A stretch of DNA of 64,000 nt, from IMG/VR virus record IMGVR_UViG_3300043395_002349, positions 36,090-100,089 of that record. One strand, 5' to 3'. The DNA comes from a virus. Of this stretch, positions 27,425-36,577 are shown piece after piece. A program made the translations under genes and the position numbers. Position 1 is the first letter of the stretch. The number at the start of each line of letters is the position of its first letter. The notes beneath the pieces are model-generated. The model was not told the origin of the DNA. It searched no databases and worked only from the letters and a program-made list of their open reading frames with translations.

Positions 27425-29478
27425 TATAATGCTCTCCCTTTAATATCTTTGTTAGGAAATTTAAGTTCAAAAATAGAAGGGTCTAATGATGGATAAACTA
27501 TTTTGTTTTTAGTTGCCTCTTTAATATCATATGAATATAGAGAATATCCACTACTTGTACCATCACCACATATATTATATATTTCAACTTTAGGCACCGA
27601 AGCAACTCCTTCAACGTTTGCAATTTCTAATTCTATTTCACTAATATTAATTGTTTGATTTATTTTTCTATTATAAACATTAAAATAATTTGTAATTGCT
27701 TGAATACAATTTAAAAGAACTTCTCTTTTATTGTAATTTGTATATGTTGTAATTTCAAAATCCACACCAATGTTAATAATAAACCCGTCTAATATATTAA
27801 TAGCATCAGTAACCATTCTATATTCATTCAAATATGTTTTTAAATTTTGTTTTGTCAATGTATTTGCCTGAACTAATTTTGCATTTGAATCATAACTTAA
27901 TATGTACATATTAATTGCAAATGGATTATTATCTGCGTTTATTGTTTTTTTAGTTTGTAGATAATTATCAACTGCGTTTTTAATATCATCCTCACTTTTA
28001 CCAACTAATGATTTTGTAAGATTAATAAATTCATCTCTACTCAAAGGATCTCTTAAAATATTTTGTGTAGGATTTATATCTGCCGCAGAATCTTGTTCAA
28101 CATATACTTTTGCTATACTTCCAAAAGATGCATCTAAAGATAACGCTCTTATTTCAAAATCTTGTTTAGTTACTGCTCTATTTTGTGATGAATAATTTGC
28201 TATTGCATTTTCTCTAATTTCATCTAAAGTTTCAATCCCCCTACCACCCGTTGCTGGTATTAAATTATCAACTGCTACTGATGCTTTTGAATTGTTATAT
28301 GTAGGTAAATTTATATTACTAAATGTTAATAAATCTTCATCAAATTCTATTGATGCAATTCTTCTTAAATCATTTGATGGAATATTTGCTCCCAAACCAC
28401 CACCACTTAAATATTTAATTTCTAAAGTTGCATCTTGAGGTGCAATTCCATAAGTTGATGTTTTTAAGAAATTAGAGGGATCAAATGATTGTTCTAGTCT
28501 ACTAATTGAATTATTTAATCCCAATCCAACATTTTTAGTATTTGGTATAATCATTTCATCCGCTGTTGTTTCACTCGCTGCACCAAATCTTATTTGAATT
28601 GTATCGGTATCAACAACTCTTGTAGTAAATCTTTTATTTGTTTTTACCAATTTTAATGTATATGGAACATTTGTATTATGTACTATTACATTATCACCTA
28701 TTGATTTTGTTTTTTCTTTTATAAAAATCATTTCTTGTGCTAAATACGGAACTTCATAATACATAGTATCATGTGTAGTATCTTTTATAGAAAGTATTTT
28801 TATAAAAGAATTATCCTTTATTTCATATATAGGATGTGGTTTAAACGGATTGTTAAAATTACTTATAGTAAGTGTCTTAATTTCTGCACTAACTGCACTA
28901 ACGGTTTTGGATAATAGATATACTTCAGGATGTCCATTGGATTGTGTATATACAGAAATTGTTCTACCACTCTCATCTGCAAAATCAACAATATCGTTTG
29001 TAATAAAACGTAAAGATTGATTTGAAACAGAACTTACTACCATTCCTTCTTTAATCTTTAAACAAAAGTTATAGTCAGGTTCATATTTATCATCTCCCGT
29101 ATACAAATTATCAGATGCCTTTAATTTACTAGGTATCGTTTGATAAACAGTAAGTGTTGTGGTTGCCGGTCTGCTAATTTTTGGAGTATATCCAAAATTT
29201 TGCGCGTGGTTAAGAATGTTTTTGTAATTAGATGCAACGTTGATAAAAGATTCTTTTAACTGAGCATCCGTATAATAAGATAAAACATCACCTACATATG
29301 CGGCCTGTTCTATAAACATCATACCCGGTGATGCATCACTAAAATCATTGTTAGTATTAGCAAAATATGCTTTTGTGAATTCTATTAATGCTTGTCTTAA
29401 AGATGCAAAATCTCTATTGATATATTTTACATCTTTTTTATTTGTAGACCAACTTTTATCTATCGGTTGTAGTGCCAT
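27424..29478 (-). CDS. Baseplate wedge protein, gp6/J family
   Basis: 684 residues, close to T4 gp6. Near the N-terminus SPGMMFIEQAAYVGDVLSYY (about 50-69) is the conserved start of baseplate J/gp6 proteins. The middle carries GRGIETLDEIRENA and TKQDFEIRAL, matching the family's central helical and beta core, and the C-terminal region (INISEIELEIANVEGVASV) matches its end. In T4 gp6 dimers form the inner baseplate ring and trigger sheath contraction. It follows the gp25-like gene by 1 nt, the same order as in many contractile systems. Confidence 0.9.
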   Translation of the reverse strand: MALQPIDKSWSTNKKDVKYINRDFASLRQALIEFTKAYFANTNNDFSDASPGMMFIEQAAYVGDVLSYYTDAQLKESFINVASNYKNILNHAQNFGYTPKISRPATTTLTVYQTIPSKLKASDNLYTGDDKYEPDYNFCLKIKEGMVVSSVSNQSLRFITNDIVDFADESGRTISVYTQSNGHPEVYLLSKTVSAVSAEIKTLTISNFNNPFKPHPIYEIKDNSFIKILSIKDTTHDTMYYEVPYLAQEMIFIKEKTKSIGDNVIVHNTNVPYTLKLVKTNKRFTTRVVDTDTIQIRFGAASETTADEMIIPNTKNVGLGLNNSISRLEQSFDPSNFLKTSTYGIAPQDATLEIKYLSGGGLGANIPSNDLRRIASIEFDEDLLTFSNINLPTYNNSKASVAVDNLIPATGGRGIETLDEIRENAIANYSSQNRAVTKQDFEIRALSLDASFGSIAKVYVEQDSAADINPTQNILRDPLSRDEFINLTKSLVGKSEDDIKNAVDNYLQTKKTINADNNPFAINMYILSYDSNAKLVQANTLTKQNLKTYLNEYRMVTDAINILDGFIINIGVDFEITTYTNYNKREVLLNCIQAITNYFNVYNRKINQTINISEIELEIANVEGVASVPKVEIYNICGDGTSSGYSLYSYDIKEATKNKIVYPSLDPSIFELKFPNKDIKGRAL

Positions 29479-29479
29479 A

Positions 29480-29905
29480 TTACAATTGTACCATTAATGT
29501 ATCAGTAGTCGGAACTGCTGAAAAATTTATTGAATATTTTAATTCTAAGTTTATTAAATGTTTATCTTTATTTTCATTACTTTTATCAAATATAATAGAA
29601 TCAATTGTTATATATGGCATCCATTTAAATATTGCCATTGTAATTGCTTCTTCTATATTCGTTTCAAAATCACCCTCAACATATGGTTCAAATATAAATT
29701 TTCTTAAAGGAGTTCCGAATAACGGATTTACCAATCTCTCACCAGGTTCAGTTAGAATCAAATTTTTTAGATTTGTTTTAATTTGATTTTTAGTTGTATA
29801 GTTTACTGCAAAGTAACCGTTATTAGAACTACCTAAAGGTAATGCTAATCCGATTGCTTTATCTTGCGTATCAACTATAAACTTCTTTTCTAACTCAACT
29901 GCCAT
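29480..29905 (-). CDS. Baseplate wedge protein gp25-like
   Basis: 141 residues, the usual gp25 length. TEPGERLVNPLFGTPLRKFI (about 52-71) is the signature of the gp25/lysozyme-like baseplate family, followed by a helix (IEEAITMAIFKWMPYITI) and a beta strand pair. In contractile tails gp25 sits at the wedge core and starts sheath polymerisation. The adjacent gp6-like gene and the spacing of 1-3 nt on each side support this. Confidence 0.92.
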   Translation of the reverse strand: MAVELEKKFIVDTQDKAIGLALPLGSSNNGYFAVNYTTKNQIKTNLKNLILTEPGERLVNPLFGTPLRKFIFEPYVEGDFETNIEEAITMAIFKWMPYITIDSIIFDKSNENKDKHLINLELKYSINFSAVPTTDTLMVQL

Positions 29906-29907
29906 TT

Positions 29908-30393
29908 TTAGCCTTTATTAAATTTTTTAACCAGTTGTGAATAATCTCGTGTCATTGCGTTCATAATACTTTGAGCAGCATCAGGATTTTTTCTTGCTGT
30001 CATTGCTACTTTATGCTCTAAAGGAATACCACCTTGTTCTTGCCCTTGTAAATAAGATGAATATTCACTTTGTTGTCCCAAACCGCCTTCATTTACAGAA
30101 CCCCAACTATTATCAGGTTGTGTATATTCACTAAACCCATCACCATATCCTAAGTCTGCTGGATTAATCATAGGTCTTGCAGGTCTTTTTGGTTGTGCTA
30201 AGTTTATTTCACCCCAACTACCATCATCTTTTGATTTAAATTCGTAACTTTCATTCACTTTTTTATTAGAAGTTTGTTCAACTTGTTCATTTAATACTTC
30301 GTGAACGGCATTTCGTATTTCTTCTTTAAGAGTTTTTCTAATATCTTCTCTTAAAATTTTAACTAATGCTTTAATTAATTGTGTTTGATCCAT
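29908..30393 (-). CDS. Unknown protein in the baseplate operon
   Basis: 161 residues. The first ~35 residues form an amphipathic helix (LIKALVKILREDIRKTLKEE). The middle has a repeated motif (DDGSWGEI and PDNSWGSV) separated by proline-rich sequence, and the C-terminus is helical and basic. It could be a baseplate assembly factor or an unassigned minor component. A weak variant of the late element (TACTTATA) lies 19 nt upstream. Confidence 0.6.
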   Translation of the reverse strand: MDQTQLIKALVKILREDIRKTLKEEIRNAVHEVLNEQVEQTSNKKVNESYEFKSKDDGSWGEINLAQPKRPARPMINPADLGYGDGFSEYTQPDNSWGSVNEGGLGQQSEYSSYLQGQEQGGIPLEHKVAMTARKNPDAAQSIMNAMTRDYSQLVKKFNKG

Positions 30394-30442
30394 AAAATAA
30401 TTGTTTTCTGTATATAAGTATTTGTTTTAAATTAATTTGTAT

Positions 30443-31465
30443 TTATCTAAATGAACCTTTACCATCTTCAATCATATAATCTTTAAATGATGTTCCATCT
30501 ATAAATCCTATATGTAAATGATTAAATGTTGAATCAAATGGATATGGCATAACTTCTCCTACAAATGCTCCTTTTGCAATAGGAGTACCTAACATTATAT
30601 ATGCCGGTTTGTTTTGCATATGTGCCATATAAACCTCTCTACCATCAATTGCTCTTATTCTTACACCATACCCAAACAATCGTTTACCATTTCTTTCAAT
30701 GACAGTAGGTCCGTAATCAACTGTATTTACAACAACACCTTCAATTGGTGAATAACATCTTGTACCAACATCTGTTACTATATCAATTGCATTACCACTT
30801 TGCCAGCCTGCTTGTCCTTTATGCGATAATTCCCCTTCATTTGTAACCTTTTTTCCTCCAAGTAACATATTTGAAAATAATGCTATTGGAGATGTAACTG
30901 CATCCATATCAGGAACTTTATATCCCGTCCATGTTAAAAACCCTGGTAGTATAGTATTATATATTGTAAATGCTGATGATGTTTGGCAAATACCCGAAAC
31001 ACTTGCTAAATGTATTTTTGCAAGCGATATAAATTGTTTTACAAATTTCCTAGCTGATTTCATTGGTGGTATTTTTACCGCCGGCCAAACTCCGGGTGAT
31101 GAAACATTGATAGATGTTACTGCTATATTATAATTACTACCTACTGCAGGTGTTAATGGTAAAACTGCTGGATGTAAAACTCCACCCGTCCAATATGCTA
31201 TAACAGCATTTCCAAATGAATTAAAATAAGAATCGTATACACTTGTACTAGCACTAGCACCCGCTGCAATTAATGTAAGTTTAATCAATTCCTCCATTAG
31301 TTGCACATTTCCTTTATTTATTTTGTTTTTTGTAACCAAATCTTGACCACTCTTAATGCATTCATCATACTTTTTGGCAAAAAATTTAGCGAATTCTTCC
31401 GGTGATTTTAATCCGTTAGATTCCATTTTACCTACTACCGCATTTTCAAATTGTGACCACGACAT
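30443..31465 (-). CDS. Tail hub-associated protein with degenerate M23 peptidase domain
   Basis: 340 residues. An N-terminal helical region (1-~65) leads into a Gly/Pro-rich middle. Residues ~210-325 resemble an M23 (LytM) endopeptidase: GNAIDIVTD, YMAHM and NHLHIGF. The HxH pair is present, but the first zinc ligand of the HxxxD motif is not (GNAID where HxxxD is expected), so peptidoglycan cleavage is doubtful. Position between the gp25 and spike genes suggests a lysozyme-like hub component that helps penetration or has kept only the fold. Confidence 0.7.
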   Translation of the reverse strand: MSWSQFENAVVGKMESNGLKSPEEFAKFFAKKYDECIKSGQDLVTKNKINKGNVQLMEELIKLTLIAAGASASTSVYDSYFNSFGNAVIAYWTGGVLHPAVLPLTPAVGSNYNIAVTSINVSSPGVWPAVKIPPMKSARKFVKQFISLAKIHLASVSGICQTSSAFTIYNTILPGFLTWTGYKVPDMDAVTSPIALFSNMLLGGKKVTNEGELSHKGQAGWQSGNAIDIVTDVGTRCYSPIEGVVVNTVDYGPTVIERNGKRLFGYGVRIRAIDGREVYMAHMQNKPAYIMLGTPIAKGAFVGEVMPYPFDSTFNHLHIGFIDGTSFKDYMIEDGKGSFR

Positions 31466-32778
31466 TATACTAAATAATTATTTTTAGAAAGAGTAGTTTT
31501 AAGTTGTGTTTTAATTGTAGTTAATTGTGTTTTAAAAGGTGCCATTGGTCCAGGTCCTACTGTTGGTCCCATATAAGTGTTAAATTGCATATTATTGATT
31601 ACATCAATTAATTTTCCTATTAAATCAACTAATTTGTTACCTAAAATAGCCTGTTGGTCTGCCCCATCTTTACCGTGATATATTTTAGCACCGGTACCAA
31701 CTTTGAAAATAATATTTTTATTATTTTTTGCACTTATTTCAATATTTCCATTTTGTGAAACATATTTAATGCCCTTTTCACTATCAATTGTAACTACATC
31801 ATCACTAAATACACTAAATGCTTTTTTACTAAATAAGAATGTTTCTGCTGTTTTAGATGAAAGAATTACTCTACCACTATTAACAACAATCTGATCACCT
31901 ATTAATTGATCCGATGATGGATAGTTTTGATTTGCTTCTTTTTTAACCTTTATTGTAGATGAAAATAAAGTTTTATATTTGCCCGAAGTTATCTGAATTG
32001 AAGTTCCATCATTATTTATATCCTCACTTACAACATCAAATACTTTTTTCTTTTGATTGTCTGAACTTTCACCATTTCTAATTAAAATTGCGGGATATTG
32101 TATACCATTATTTGTATCATCGTGAATATATCCACTAAAACGAATACTATTACCAAATCTACCTTGTAATAAGGTATCACCTTCTTTTAATGCTAATTGA
32201 TGTATTCTTAAATTTCTTTTAAAGTACTTGCCGGCAAATCCTTTTCTAATTGTTTCATTTTTACCAGAATTACCCGTTGTAATTTCAGAAATCCCAACCT
32301 GTGAATGTTCATTATATGATTCTGATTTTTCACCTGGATTTGTAATTTCCCCTTCCTTTGAAAATTTATGATTTATTAAATACAATTCTTTATTTGTACT
32401 AAAATTTGGTGAATTTTCATATGAAATTTTTTCATAAAAATCTCTACCTGCTAAATTATATATTTTTACAAATTCTCCAACAACCGGTATATTTAATAAA
32501 TCTCTTTTATATGGAAATGCATATGGTAAAATCTCTTCATTTAATTCTTTACCCGAACCAATTAGTTTGTATTTAATAGAAGCATAAAATAATGTATTCT
32601 TATCAATATAATCCGATTCTGAAATTTCCTGATAAATTTTTTCGATTTCGGGCAATTCCTGTTTTATATCATCAATATTTAATATGACTCTCTCAACAAT
32701 TGCAATTTCAAAAGGTACTGGTTCAGTACCCGGCTTAATTAATGCGTGTGTGTATGTAGATGAAAAAAAGTTACTCAT
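31465..32778 (-). CDS. Baseplate hub/spike protein with OB fold
   Basis: 437 residues. DTLLQGRFGNSIRFSGY (about 220-236) is typical of the OB-fold of spike proteins in T4-like phages (gp5 N-domain). Regular short beta repeats follow (DDVVTIDSEKGIKYVSQNGN, IEISAKNNKNIIFKVG), consistent with a triple-stranded beta-helix needle. The N-terminal ~200 residues are a separate domain. It overlaps neighbours by 1 nt on both sides, and the next gene encodes the degenerate M23 protein. In T4 these two functions are combined in gp5. Confidence 0.75.
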   Translation of the reverse strand: MSNFFSSTYTHALIKPGTEPVPFEIAIVERVILNIDDIKQELPEIEKIYQEISESDYIDKNTLFYASIKYKLIGSGKELNEEILPYAFPYKRDLLNIPVVGEFVKIYNLAGRDFYEKISYENSPNFSTNKELYLINHKFSKEGEITNPGEKSESYNEHSQVGISEITTGNSGKNETIRKGFAGKYFKRNLRIHQLALKEGDTLLQGRFGNSIRFSGYIHDDTNNGIQYPAILIRNGESSDNQKKKVFDVVSEDINNDGTSIQITSGKYKTLFSSTIKVKKEANQNYPSSDQLIGDQIVVNSGRVILSSKTAETFLFSKKAFSVFSDDVVTIDSEKGIKYVSQNGNIEISAKNNKNIIFKVGTGAKIYHGKDGADQQAILGNKLVDLIGKLIDVINNMQFNTYMGPTVGPGPMAPFKTQLTTIKTQLKTTLSKNNYLV

Positions 32779-33200
32779 TATTTACTTAATGTTTCTTTTA
32801 ACATATCAATCTCATATTCCAAATCTTCAATTTTATCATCAGTTTTGGTTTCGATTTGTTTTGCTGTTTCTTCTAATTCATTTAATAATTGTTTCTTATC
32901 ATCTTCACTTAACCAACCTTCATCGCCAGATTTTTTAGTATTTGCTAAAACTAATCTTTGTGCAATTGTTGCTATCTTAATAAGTGCATCATCATTAGAA
33001 ATACTTGCTTCTATAAGTTGTGTAATAATTGGTCCTATCATCGCTACATCGGATGGTTTAGTTACCAATTTTCTCATTTCTTCAATCAAAGCAGATATAT
33101 TCTTTTTCTTTGATTGTTGATTTTCGTAAATATCTTCTAAAATACCACTAAATGATTTGCCTTTAAACAAAGGAAAATCCATATCAATATTATTTGCCAT
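32778..33200 (-). CDS. Unknown helical protein, first gene of the baseplate operon
   Basis: 140 residues, almost entirely helical with charged heptads (DDKIEDLEYEIDMLKETLSK at the C-terminus). It overlaps the spike gene by 1 nt and has a TATTTATA element 11 nt upstream, so it appears to head the baseplate transcription unit. It may be an assembly chaperone or a small structural protein; there is no diagnostic motif. Confidence 0.6.
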   Translation of the reverse strand: MANNIDMDFPLFKGKSFSGILEDIYENQQSKKKNISALIEEMRKLVTKPSDVAMIGPIITQLIEASISNDDALIKIATIAQRLVLANTKKSGDEGWLSEDDKKQLLNELEETAKQIETKTDDKIEDLEYEIDMLKETLSK

Positions 33201-33211
33201 AAAATCTTTTT

Positions 33212-33219
33212 TATAAATA
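33212..33219 (-). promoter_or_regulatory. TATTTATA element at the head of the baseplate operon
   Basis: Coding strand ATATTTATAA, 11 nt before the ATG at 33200, in the 35-nt gap after the carbamoyltransferase gene. Confidence 0.45.
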
Positions 33220-33235
33220 TCGAAGGATAAAAAAC

Positions 33236-34936
33236 TTACTTACTTATTAAGTAATTACCTAAAACCAAATAATCCATTTCACAATCGTAAAATGTTTTTA
33301 TTGCAGTTTCAGGATCCAAAACCATAGTTTGACCTCTAAGATTAAATGAGGTATTAAGTAATATAGGATAACCACTTAGTTTTTCAAACTTTTTTAGTAA
33401 CATATAAATAAGTGGGTTAAATGTAGAACGAACTGTCTGAACTCGCGCACTTCCATCAATATGTGTAATAGAAGGTAAACCTGCAATAAAATCATCTTTT
33501 ACTTGAAATACTTGGTTCATATATGGAACTTCTTGTCCACACATATCAAAGTATTTATTTGCATCTTCAAATGAAACCATTGGTGCAAATGGTCTAAACC
33601 CTTCTCTCTTTTTAATTACTCTATTTACCTTTGGTTTAATATTAGGTATAGTTGGATTTGCTAATATAGAACGATTTCCCAAAGCTCTTTGTCCAAATTC
33701 ACTTCCATCTTGAAACCAACCAATTATTGCACCATCGCTGATTAATTCAGCAACTCGTTCTGTTAGTGGATAATAATTAGTGTATCTTTTATATTTGTCC
33801 GATGGTACTAATTTTACAATTGCATTCAAACAATCAACAGTTGAATGTGAAGGTCCTAAAAACGGAGTAGTATTTTCAATTTTCTTAGAATTTATATCTT
33901 TCATCCAACTCCATAAAGCAGCTCCAATTGCACTACCCGCATCAGATGGTGCAGGTGGCACATATACATTTTTATAATTTGTATATTTTGTTATTTTACC
34001 ATTTGCCAACCCATTATAAGCACAACCACCACTTAAACAAAGATTTTCATTTTTACTATGTGTTTGAAAGCTATTTAATAATTTGAAAAATAATCTTTCA
34101 TAATGTGCCTGTAATGAAAATGCAATATCTTTGTGTACTTGTTCTAACTCACTTTCTGGAATACGTGGTGTTATACCAAACAATTCAGCCATTTTTTCAG
34201 TATACATTTCTCTTTCTGAGTAGTGAAATGAAAAATATTTTAAATTAAGTTCAATATGATTGCTATCTGTAATTTTTGCTAATTGTTCAAATTCTTTTTT
34301 AAATTTATCTTTTGAACTACCGTATGCTGCTAATCCCATAACTTTATATTCACCACTATTAGGTTTAAATCCTAAGAATGCGGTGATTGTTGCATAAAGT
34401 AATCCTAACGAATGTGGAAAATAATTTCTTTCTAAAGGTTGTATGTATCTACCTTTTACTCCTAATGCACAAATTGATGTTTCATTTTCACCAACACCAT
34501 CAATTGAAATTAAATCTGCATTATCATACGGAGAAGTATAAAAAGAATATGCTAAATGTGATATATGATGTTCACAATATTGTATAATACCTTTATATCC
34601 TAGTTGTGTTCTTATAATTTTTTCAATATCATTATCTTTCTTCCAATTCCAAAGTTTTTTTGTTAATCTCCATGTTTTTGGAAAATATTTATGATATTGT
34701 TCTTTAAATCTTTCGTATTTCTTTTTTGGATCTTCGTACCAAACAATTTTATCTATTTGGTTTATTTTAATTCTATTTTGTTTTAGAATCCACTTAATTG
34801 AATTTATAGGAAATCTACTATCGTGTTTTATACCTGTGAATCGTTCTTCTTCTTGTGCTGAAACTACTTTTCCATCTATAATAAGTGCAGCGGCTGAATC
34901 GTGATAGTAACCTGAAATTCCTAAAATTTTCATCAT
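33236..34936 (-). CDS. Carbamoyltransferase (NodU/CmcH family)
   Basis: About 566 residues. The N-terminal ASKHA-type domain begins MKILGISGYYHDSAAALI and carries HHISHLAYS and SIDGVGE. The C-terminal domain holds EFGQRALGNRSIL, FRPFAPMV and LLNTSFNLRGQ. These are hallmarks of O-carbamoyltransferases, which transfer a carbamoyl group from carbamoyl phosphate via an adenylate to a sugar or antibiotic hydroxyl. I place the start at 34936, where ATG overlaps the sigma stop (ATGATG), with the second ATG equally possible. The acceptor is unknown; sugar genes nearby make a glycan likely. Confidence 0.9.
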   Translation of the reverse strand: MMKILGISGYYHDSAAALIIDGKVVSAQEEERFTGIKHDSRFPINSIKWILKQNRIKINQIDKIVWYEDPKKKYERFKEQYHKYFPKTWRLTKKLWNWKKDNDIEKIIRTQLGYKGIIQYCEHHISHLAYSFYTSPYDNADLISIDGVGENETSICALGVKGRYIQPLERNYFPHSLGLLYATITAFLGFKPNSGEYKVMGLAAYGSSKDKFKKEFEQLAKITDSNHIELNLKYFSFHYSEREMYTEKMAELFGITPRIPESELEQVHKDIAFSLQAHYERLFFKLLNSFQTHSKNENLCLSGGCAYNGLANGKITKYTNYKNVYVPPAPSDAGSAIGAALWSWMKDINSKKIENTTPFLGPSHSTVDCLNAIVKLVPSDKYKRYTNYYPLTERVAELISDGAIIGWFQDGSEFGQRALGNRSILANPTIPNIKPKVNRVIKKREGFRPFAPMVSFEDANKYFDMCGQEVPYMNQVFQVKDDFIAGLPSITHIDGSARVQTVRSTFNPLIYMLLKKFEKLSGYPILLNTSFNLRGQTMVLDPETAIKTFYDCEMDYLVLGNYLISK

Positions 34937-35649
34937 TTTCTCCAAACAAATTCGTTTTCTTTTTGTGTTATATCACCTTCATCTAAAAATTGATAATATA
35001 ACTTTAATTGAGTTTCTTTCATTTTTGAAACAACTTTAGTTATATAATGTGTTTTATAACCTGTCATTTCTCTTACCAATAAGTATAATGATTTTTTATT
35101 AAATGACTCAATATATTCTGCTCTTCTGAAGAGTTCTAAAACAGCGTCTGCAATTTGTATATCCCTTTTTTTAGTAAACTCTCTATTTAAATTAATATCC
35201 CAATACTCTAACATTCTTTCATTGAATGTTTTAAATTCTTCATTGTGTGTCGTTTGTTTAAAATCATTTTCTAAATCCCAACTCTCAGGCATTTCACTAA
35301 TTTGTGCTGTTGCCTTAAATCTTTTATAATTTGAATTATTATTTAAAATAAGATAGTTACGAGCTGCTATTGTAAAATAACTAAATGCTTTACCTTTGCC
35401 TTCTTCAAATTTATGTATTTTCTCTAATAAAAAAGATATAACTTCAAATTTAATATCTTCTTTATCATCATCAAAATAAGTGAAAGCCCATGTATTCAAT
35501 ACATTTTCAGCTAGCTTATAAAATGAATAATGGATATGTTCTGCGTAAAGTTTATCCCTTTCTTTTTGATCCGTTGATTTATTGAATGCTATTATAGCTT
35601 TTTCGGTATCTTCTGTAAAATATCTGGTATCTTTTTTCTTTCTTGCCAT
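34933..35649 (-). CDS. Late sigma factor, gp55-like
   Basis: 238 residues. DDDKEDIKFEVISFLLEKIH then FEEGKGKAFSYFTIAARNYL (about 60-115) is a sigma-70 region 2-like segment, the core-binding and -10-reading part, as in T4 gp55. The C-terminal half is helical with YLLVREMTGYKTHYITKVVS, which could be a short DNA-reading helix-turn-helix. There is no full region 4. In T4, gp55 with gp33 and the sliding clamp directs late transcription. A recurrent TATTTATA element upstream of virion genes in this window is a candidate target. Confidence 0.8.
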   Translation of the reverse strand: MARKKKDTRYFTEDTEKAIIAFNKSTDQKERDKLYAEHIHYSFYKLAENVLNTWAFTYFDDDKEDIKFEVISFLLEKIHKFEEGKGKAFSYFTIAARNYLILNNNSNYKRFKATAQISEMPESWDLENDFKQTTHNEEFKTFNERMLEYWDINLNREFTKKRDIQIADAVLELFRRAEYIESFNKKSLYLLVREMTGYKTHYITKVVSKMKETQLKLYYQFLDEGDITQKENEFVWRK

Positions 35650-35900
35650 TATTCGCCTCTTAATATTTTTTCGTTCTTCTCAATTAAATTTTTTAAATCA
35701 GTAAATGTAGAACCTACTTCATCATCACTTTCAAATGCACCGGTTGAATCTATCTCTTTCATAGCTTTAACAATTGATGTATATGTATTTAGATTTTCAA
35801 TTAACATATCTTCATATCTTTCTAATTTTTTTAGAAGATTCCATATACCATATCCAGCTGCTGCTAAAACTATGATTAAAATTATTATTATAAATTCCAT
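35649..35900 (-). CDS. Small single-pass membrane protein
   Basis: 83 residues. Residues 3-23 form one hydrophobic segment (FIIIILIIVLAAAGYGIWNL), followed by a charged helical cytoplasmic-type tail containing MKEIDSTGAFESDDEVG. I have seen similar small membrane proteins beside sigma and deformylase genes in T4-like phages, but no function is established. It sits 3 nt from the deformylase gene and its stop overlaps the sigma start. Confidence 0.75.
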   Translation of the reverse strand: MEFIIIILIIVLAAAGYGIWNLLKKLERYEDMLIENLNTYTSIVKAMKEIDSTGAFESDDEVGSTFTDLKNLIEKNEKILRGE

Positions 35901-35903
35901 AAA

Positions 35904-36521
35904 TTAAACGATTTCGTATCCTTGATTAAAATAATCTTTAATTTTCTTCTTTTTCACCATAACAGTTTCTTCACCTTTTTTCATCATTACTTTTTCATTT
36001 CTACCCATATGTTCAAATGAAGATTTAATAAGGGTTTCAGTGTATTGTCTATCTCTAATAGTTAAACCATTTAAATGGTCAATTTCATGTTGTACACAAA
36101 CTGCTTCCAATAAATCTAAATCGGAAAATAATTCATTAATATCTTTATGACCTCTTTTTTCAGTTCCAAATTCTAATACTTCTGGAAAATTATCTGCCTT
36201 AACCTTTACACCAAATGCTCTAACCGTTTTAATTGGTTTTCTCATAGTTTTTGGTAAAGATAAACATCCTTCAAAATAAACTAAACTTTCTTCGGTATAA
36301 GAAACAATTTCAGGATTAACCAAAATTAATGGTTCATCTTTTACGTTTACTACACAAATTCTTTTATTTAGTCCAATTTGGTTTGCACTCATTCCCAACC
36401 CTTTATGTTCAACTACGGATGTTAATAAAGCTGCTGTTGCTAATTCTTGTTCTTCTTTTGTAAATCTTGAAACTGGAATTGGTTGTTTCAATATTTTAGT
36501 GTCTGTAATTATTTTGATCAT
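35904..36521 (-). CDS. def: Peptide deformylase
   Basis: 205 residues. The three deformylase motifs are intact: GLGMSANQIG (motif 1, GxGxAxxQ type with Ser), EGCLSLP (motif 2, zinc-ligand Cys) and QHEIDHLNG (motif 3, HExxH). A C-terminal ~45-residue basic extension (KSSFEHMGRNEKVMMKKGEE and following) is longer than in minimal phage enzymes. Deformylases remove the N-formyl group from nascent proteins; phage copies are thought to support translation of viral proteins. The gene opens a short operon with the membrane protein and the sigma factor. Confidence 0.95.
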   Translation of the reverse strand: MIKIITDTKILKQPIPVSRFTKEEQELATAALLTSVVEHKGLGMSANQIGLNKRICVVNVKDEPLILVNPEIVSYTEESLVYFEGCLSLPKTMRKPIKTVRAFGVKVKADNFPEVLEFGTEKRGHKDINELFSDLDLLEAVCVQHEIDHLNGLTIRDRQYTETLIKSSFEHMGRNEKVMMKKGEETVMVKKKKIKDYFNQGYEIV

Positions 36522-36577
36522 TTTATATAATTTATATATACAAATATATTATTTTAATTTAACTATTCCAAATTATT

